Below are positions 33,046 through 35,942 of a stretch of DNA of 35,942 nucleotides, in pieces (the first letter of the stretch is position 1; every line of letters starts with the position of its first letter). The notes beneath the pieces are model-generated. The model saw nothing but the letters and a program-made list of their open reading frames with translations, did not search any database and was not told where the DNA came from. The stretch lies in the NCBI GenBank assembly GCA_025054975.1, contig JANWZC010000003.1, forward strand, positions 1 to 35,942, written 5' to 3'. This stretch comes from Raineya sp. (GTDB lineage: Bacteria > Bacteroidota > Bacteroidia > Cytophagales > Thermonemataceae). The position numbers and the translations under genes are program-made.

Positions 33046-35253
33046 ATGTTTCTTATGCGTAAATTCTTGATTGCCATTCCTGTTGCTATCCTGGCGGCTT
33101 GGGCGGTGCATTGGGGCGTAGAAAAATACCAACAACAACTGGAGGATATGCCTTCGGCGGATTTGTTTGTGCTTTCCAAAGAAAATAAAATCTTTGCCGA
33201 TGTAGATAGCCTTGAACTAAAGCCTACTCCACATCACGAAAGAAAAGCTACTACTATTGTGGCTCTTATTGTCAATAGACACTACAAACGAATGAGCCTT
33301 GACGACAAGGTTTCAGAAATGATTTGGGACAACTACATCAAAGATTTGGACGAAAACCGCTTGTATTTGCTTCAAAGTGATATTGATGAATTCAAAAAGT
33401 TCAAATATACTCTGGATGATGAATTACGTCAGGAAAAAAACAATCTCAATTCGGCTTATTTCATTTACAACCGCTACATAAAACGTGTTTTAGAACGATT
33501 GGAGAGGAATAAAACCCTTTTGAAAGAGAAATTTGACTTCACCAAAGACGAATATTTTGAAACCGACCGCAAAAAATTGCCTTTCCCCAAAGATATGCAA
33601 GAAGCCGATAATGAATGGCGAAAAGTTTTGAAAAACAGCATTTTGGAAGGAAAACTTTCAGGTGAAAAGTTAGAAGAAAGTGTTAGCAAGTTAGAAAAGC
33701 GTTATGAGAATTTTCGTAAAAATCTGCTCAAAACTACCGTAGAAGACGTTTTTCAGACCTACATGAATGCCCTTGCAATGGCTTATGACCCCCATACGAA
33801 TTATTTTTCACCGCTCAATGCCGATAATTTCAATAACTCTATGAAACGTTCATTAGAAGGTATTGGAGCAGTTTTAGGTAGTGAAAACGATTATATTGTA
33901 GTGCGTGAAGTCAGACCAGGGGGGCCTGCGTTTAAGAGCAAAAAGATTTTCAAAAATGATAAAATTATAGCTGTTGCCCAAGGCGATGATGGAGAAATGG
34001 TAGATATAGTAGGCTGGCGAGTGGATGAAGCTGTACAACTTATTCGTGGCAAAAAAGGAACAGTAGTGAGGCTTAAAATTTTGCCCGCTCGTGAAGGGGC
34101 TGCTGCCAAGCCTATTGAGGTACGTATGGTGCGTGAAAAGATTACCTTTGAGGAGCAGTCTGCTACTAAGCAAATCATTGAAATTGAAGAGGGTAAAAAG
34201 AAACGCCGTATAGGAATTATCAGTATTCCTGCGTTTTACATCAATTTTGAAGAATATCGTGAGGGCAAAAAAGACTACAAAAGTACTACTAACGACGTAA
34301 AAAAACTTTTGGAAGAACTGAAAGCTGAAAAGGTAGAAGGCATTATTGTAGATTTGCGTTATAATGGAGGTGGCTCGCTCAAAGAAGCCATAGACCTAAC
34401 GAGTCTTTTTATCAAAGGTGGGGCGGTGGTGCAAATCAAAGATGCTAACGGCAGAATTAGTGTGGGTGAGACAGAAGATTTTACGCAAGTTTATCAAGGA
34501 CCACTCGTTGTAATGACTAATCGTTTCAGTGCTTCGGCTTCGGAGATTTTTGCAGGAGCTATTCAGGACTACAAAAGAGGAGTAATTGTAGGCGAAAGCA
34601 CTTATGGCAAGGGTACCGTGCAAAATGTAGTAGAATTGGCTCGCTTTATGCCTAATGAACCCAATCCTAACCCCAATAGCAATGGAATCGGACAACTTAA
34701 CTTGACCGTTTCTAAATACTATCGGGCTTCTGGCAGTAGTGTGCAAAATAAAGGTGTAGTACCTGATATTCTTTTGCCTAGTCCTTTTGAGGCAAACGAA
34801 TTGAGTGAAGCCTCGTATCCTACTTCGCTTCCTTGGGATGAAATTACCCCTGCAAGTTCTTTCAAACCTACTAATGAAGTAAAAAGCAAAACTTTGATTA
34901 GTTTGCAAAATAATTTCCAAAAGCGTTTGAAAACTGATGAAGACTTGAAAAAACTGATTGCCAATACCGAAAAAGCTCGTCAGAGACGCAAAGAAACTTT
35001 AATTTCGCTTAATGAAGCCAAACGCAAAGCTGAAAAAGAAAAACTTGAAAAAGAACGTAAAGAATTAGAAGAACAAACCAGCAATTTAGAAGACGAAGAA
35101 ATCAAAACTGAAGAGAAAAAAGAAGGTGAAAATGAAGAAAATACCGAAAACAAGCCTAAAATTAAACCTGTGGAGCAGTACAAAAACATCAAAGATTTAT
35201 ACAAGAAAAATGCCATTCAAATTCTTTTAGATTTAATTAAACTCAATTCTTAA
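33046..35253 (+). CDS. Carboxy-terminal (tail-specific) processing protease, S41 family
   Basis: A 735-residue Prc-type periplasmic serine protease that trims or degrades proteins from their C termini. It begins with a signal anchor (about 4-20, FLIAIPVAILAAWAVHWGV), then an N-terminal helical region (NRHYKRMSLDDKVSEMIWDNYIKDLDENRLYLLQSDIDEF), which is the Prc-specific N domain. A PDZ domain (about 265-345) with GIGAVLG and GGPAFKSKKIFKNDKIIAV precedes the S41 protease core. The Ser-Lys dyad is S497 in FSASASE and K522 in TYGKGTVQ. A C-terminal lysine/glutamate-rich coiled region (about 640-705) follows. This resembles E. coli Prc rather than the shorter CtpA. A second ATG three codons in (33055) is possible. 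A DUF6263-like gene follows 17 bases after the stop, probably in one operon. Confidence 0.92.
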   Translation: MFLMRKFLIAIPVAILAAWAVHWGVEKYQQQLEDMPSADLFVLSKENKIFADVDSLELKPTPHHERKATTIVALIVNRHYKRMSLDDKVSEMIWDNYIKDLDENRLYLLQSDIDEFKKFKYTLDDELRQEKNNLNSAYFIYNRYIKRVLERLERNKTLLKEKFDFTKDEYFETDRKKLPFPKDMQEADNEWRKVLKNSILEGKLSGEKLEESVSKLEKRYENFRKNLLKTTVEDVFQTYMNALAMAYDPHTNYFSPLNADNFNNSMKRSLEGIGAVLGSENDYIVVREVRPGGPAFKSKKIFKNDKIIAVAQGDDGEMVDIVGWRVDEAVQLIRGKKGTVVRLKILPAREGAAAKPIEVRMVREKITFEEQSATKQIIEIEEGKKKRRIGIISIPAFYINFEEYREGKKDYKSTTNDVKKLLEELKAEKVEGIIVDLRYNGGGSLKEAIDLTSLFIKGGAVVQIKDANGRISVGETEDFTQVYQGPLVVMTNRFSASASEIFAGAIQDYKRGVIVGESTYGKGTVQNVVELARFMPNEPNPNPNSNGIGQLNLTVSKYYRASGSSVQNKGVVPDILLPSPFEANELSEASYPTSLPWDEITPASSFKPTNEVKSKTLISLQNNFQKRLKTDEDLKKLIANTEKARQRRKETLISLNEAKRKAEKEKLEKERKELEEQTSNLEDEEIKTEEKKEGENEENTENKPKIKPVEQYKNIKDLYKKNAIQILLDLIKLNS

Positions 35254-35270
35254 CCCAAATCCCAAATTTT

Positions 35271-35942
35271 ATGAAACGGATTTTCATTTTCTTGCTTGCA
35301 GTTGCAGTATTTGCCAATGCTGATGCAGTTTTTGCACAAAAGAAAAAGAAAAAAGATAAAGAAACTACCGAAAATACTGCCATACAAAGTGGTAAGGTAC
35401 TTTTACGCTACAACTTACCCAAAGGTAGTACCTATACCCAAAGTGTAAATATGGATATGACCATTGAGACAATGGGTATGCAAATTCCGCAGAAACAAGA
35501 TTTAAGCCTTAGAGTGGTAGTTACTGATGTTGCCAGTAATGGCAATCAAACTCACGAGGCTACTTACGAAAAAATTTACATGAAACAAACTTCCCCTATG
35601 GGAGAAATGGAATTTGACTCTGACAATCCTGCTAAACAACCTGCTGAATTAGCACAATTCAAAGAAATGAAAGGTTCAAAATTCACAATGCTTATTTCTC
35701 CTCGTGGAAAAATTCTAGAAACCAAAACCGCAGGGAAAGCCATTGAGTCGCCCGCACAAACCACAAACGTAGAATACCCCGAAAATCCTGTGGGGGTAGG
35801 AGATACTTGGACAAGTGAAGTAATTGACAAAAGCGAAATGGGAGAAGTAGAAATGAAGGTAAATACCACTTATAAAATCATTTCTATAAGCAATAACGTA
35901 GCAGAAGTACAAATAAATGGTAAAATATTCGTTGATAACAAA
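35271..35942 (+). CDS. Secreted DUF6263-like protein, N-terminal part (runs off the window)
   Basis: 224 codons are visible without a stop before the window ends. A signal peptide (MKRIFIFLLAVAVFANADAVFAQ) is followed by a lysine-rich stretch KKKKKDKE and a beta-rich region beginning VLLRYNLPKGSTYTQSVNMDMTIE. The later segments ISPRGKILET and NPVGVGDTWTSEV are typical of the DUF6263 family, predicted periplasmic or surface proteins of unknown function common in Bacteroidota. No lipoprotein cysteine was seen after the signal peptide. It lies 17 bases downstream of the protease gene. Confidence 0.75.
   Translation, partial: MKRIFIFLLAVAVFANADAVFAQKKKKKDKETTENTAIQSGKVLLRYNLPKGSTYTQSVNMDMTIETMGMQIPQKQDLSLRVVVTDVASNGNQTHEATYEKIYMKQTSPMGEMEFDSDNPAKQPAELAQFKEMKGSKFTMLISPRGKILETKTAGKAIESPAQTTNVEYPENPVGVGDTWTSEVIDKSEMGEVEMKVNTTYKIISISNNVAEVQINGKIFVDNK

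Overview
The window is an AT-rich chromosomal segment from a member of the Bacteroidota, probably a Cytophagales-like lineage (inference). Evidence: a secreted hydrolase with a type IX secretion (T9SS) C-terminal sorting domain, a PorV/PorQ-like outer-membrane barrel, a periplasmic-TPR/SpoIIE phosphatase, promoters of the TTG/TAnnTTTG type, few convincing Shine-Dalgarno sites, and a typical set of core enzymes (ParC, GyrA, NuoE, two-lipoyl-domain PDH E2, LptB, MenC, TpiA, TilS, GalE, C-terminal processing protease). No phage, transposase, rRNA, tRNA or CRISPR was seen.

Layout. 1-6.7 kb: the end of a plus-strand gene, then parC, nuoE, pdhC and lptB on the minus strand, with a 658-base repeat-rich spacer between parC and nuoE. 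6.9-12.0 kb: a barrel protein convergent with a TPR-SpoIIE phosphatase, which diverges from a PAS protein carrying an orphan phospho-acceptor histidine domain, then a fructosamine-kinase-family gene. 12.3-15.8 kb: asparagine synthetase and an AAA-ATPase/PD-(D/E)XK protein. 15.8-19.6 kb: gyrA, interrupted by a 426-residue intein. 19.7-25.3 kb: menC diverging from a tight plus-strand run tpiA-yqeY-cvpA-prs-GT2-GNAT. 25.2-29.9 kb: a GT-C-like membrane protein, galE and a T9SS-exported lipase-like hydrolase, all minus. 30.2-33.0 kb: a solitary McrB-like AAA+ protein and tilS. 33.0 kb to the end: a tail-specific protease and the start of a secreted DUF6263-like protein.

Most notable: (1) the GyrA intein lies directly after the catalytic tyrosine, with intact splicing residues and two LAGLIDADG-like motifs, so gyrase activity depends on protein splicing. 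(2) Arrays of 7-bp repeats (sense unit TACTAAC and variants) end 3-5 bases before the start codons of three unrelated genes (nuoE, the fructosamine kinase, asnB), always in the same orientation relative to the gene; a fourth heptamer array with another unit lies between tpiA and yqeY. (3) The McrB-like AAA+ protein lacks the arginine-rich sensor region and any McrC partner. (4) The PRPP synthetase resembles plant class II enzymes. (5) Five convergent gene pairs have stop codons that abut, overlap or lie within six bases.

The genes are mostly housekeeping. Functional themes are DNA topology (parC, gyrA), central metabolism and respiration (nuoE, pdhC, tpiA, menC, prs), and envelope or glycan biogenesis (lptB, GT2, GNAT, GT-C, galE, asnB, T9SS cargo).
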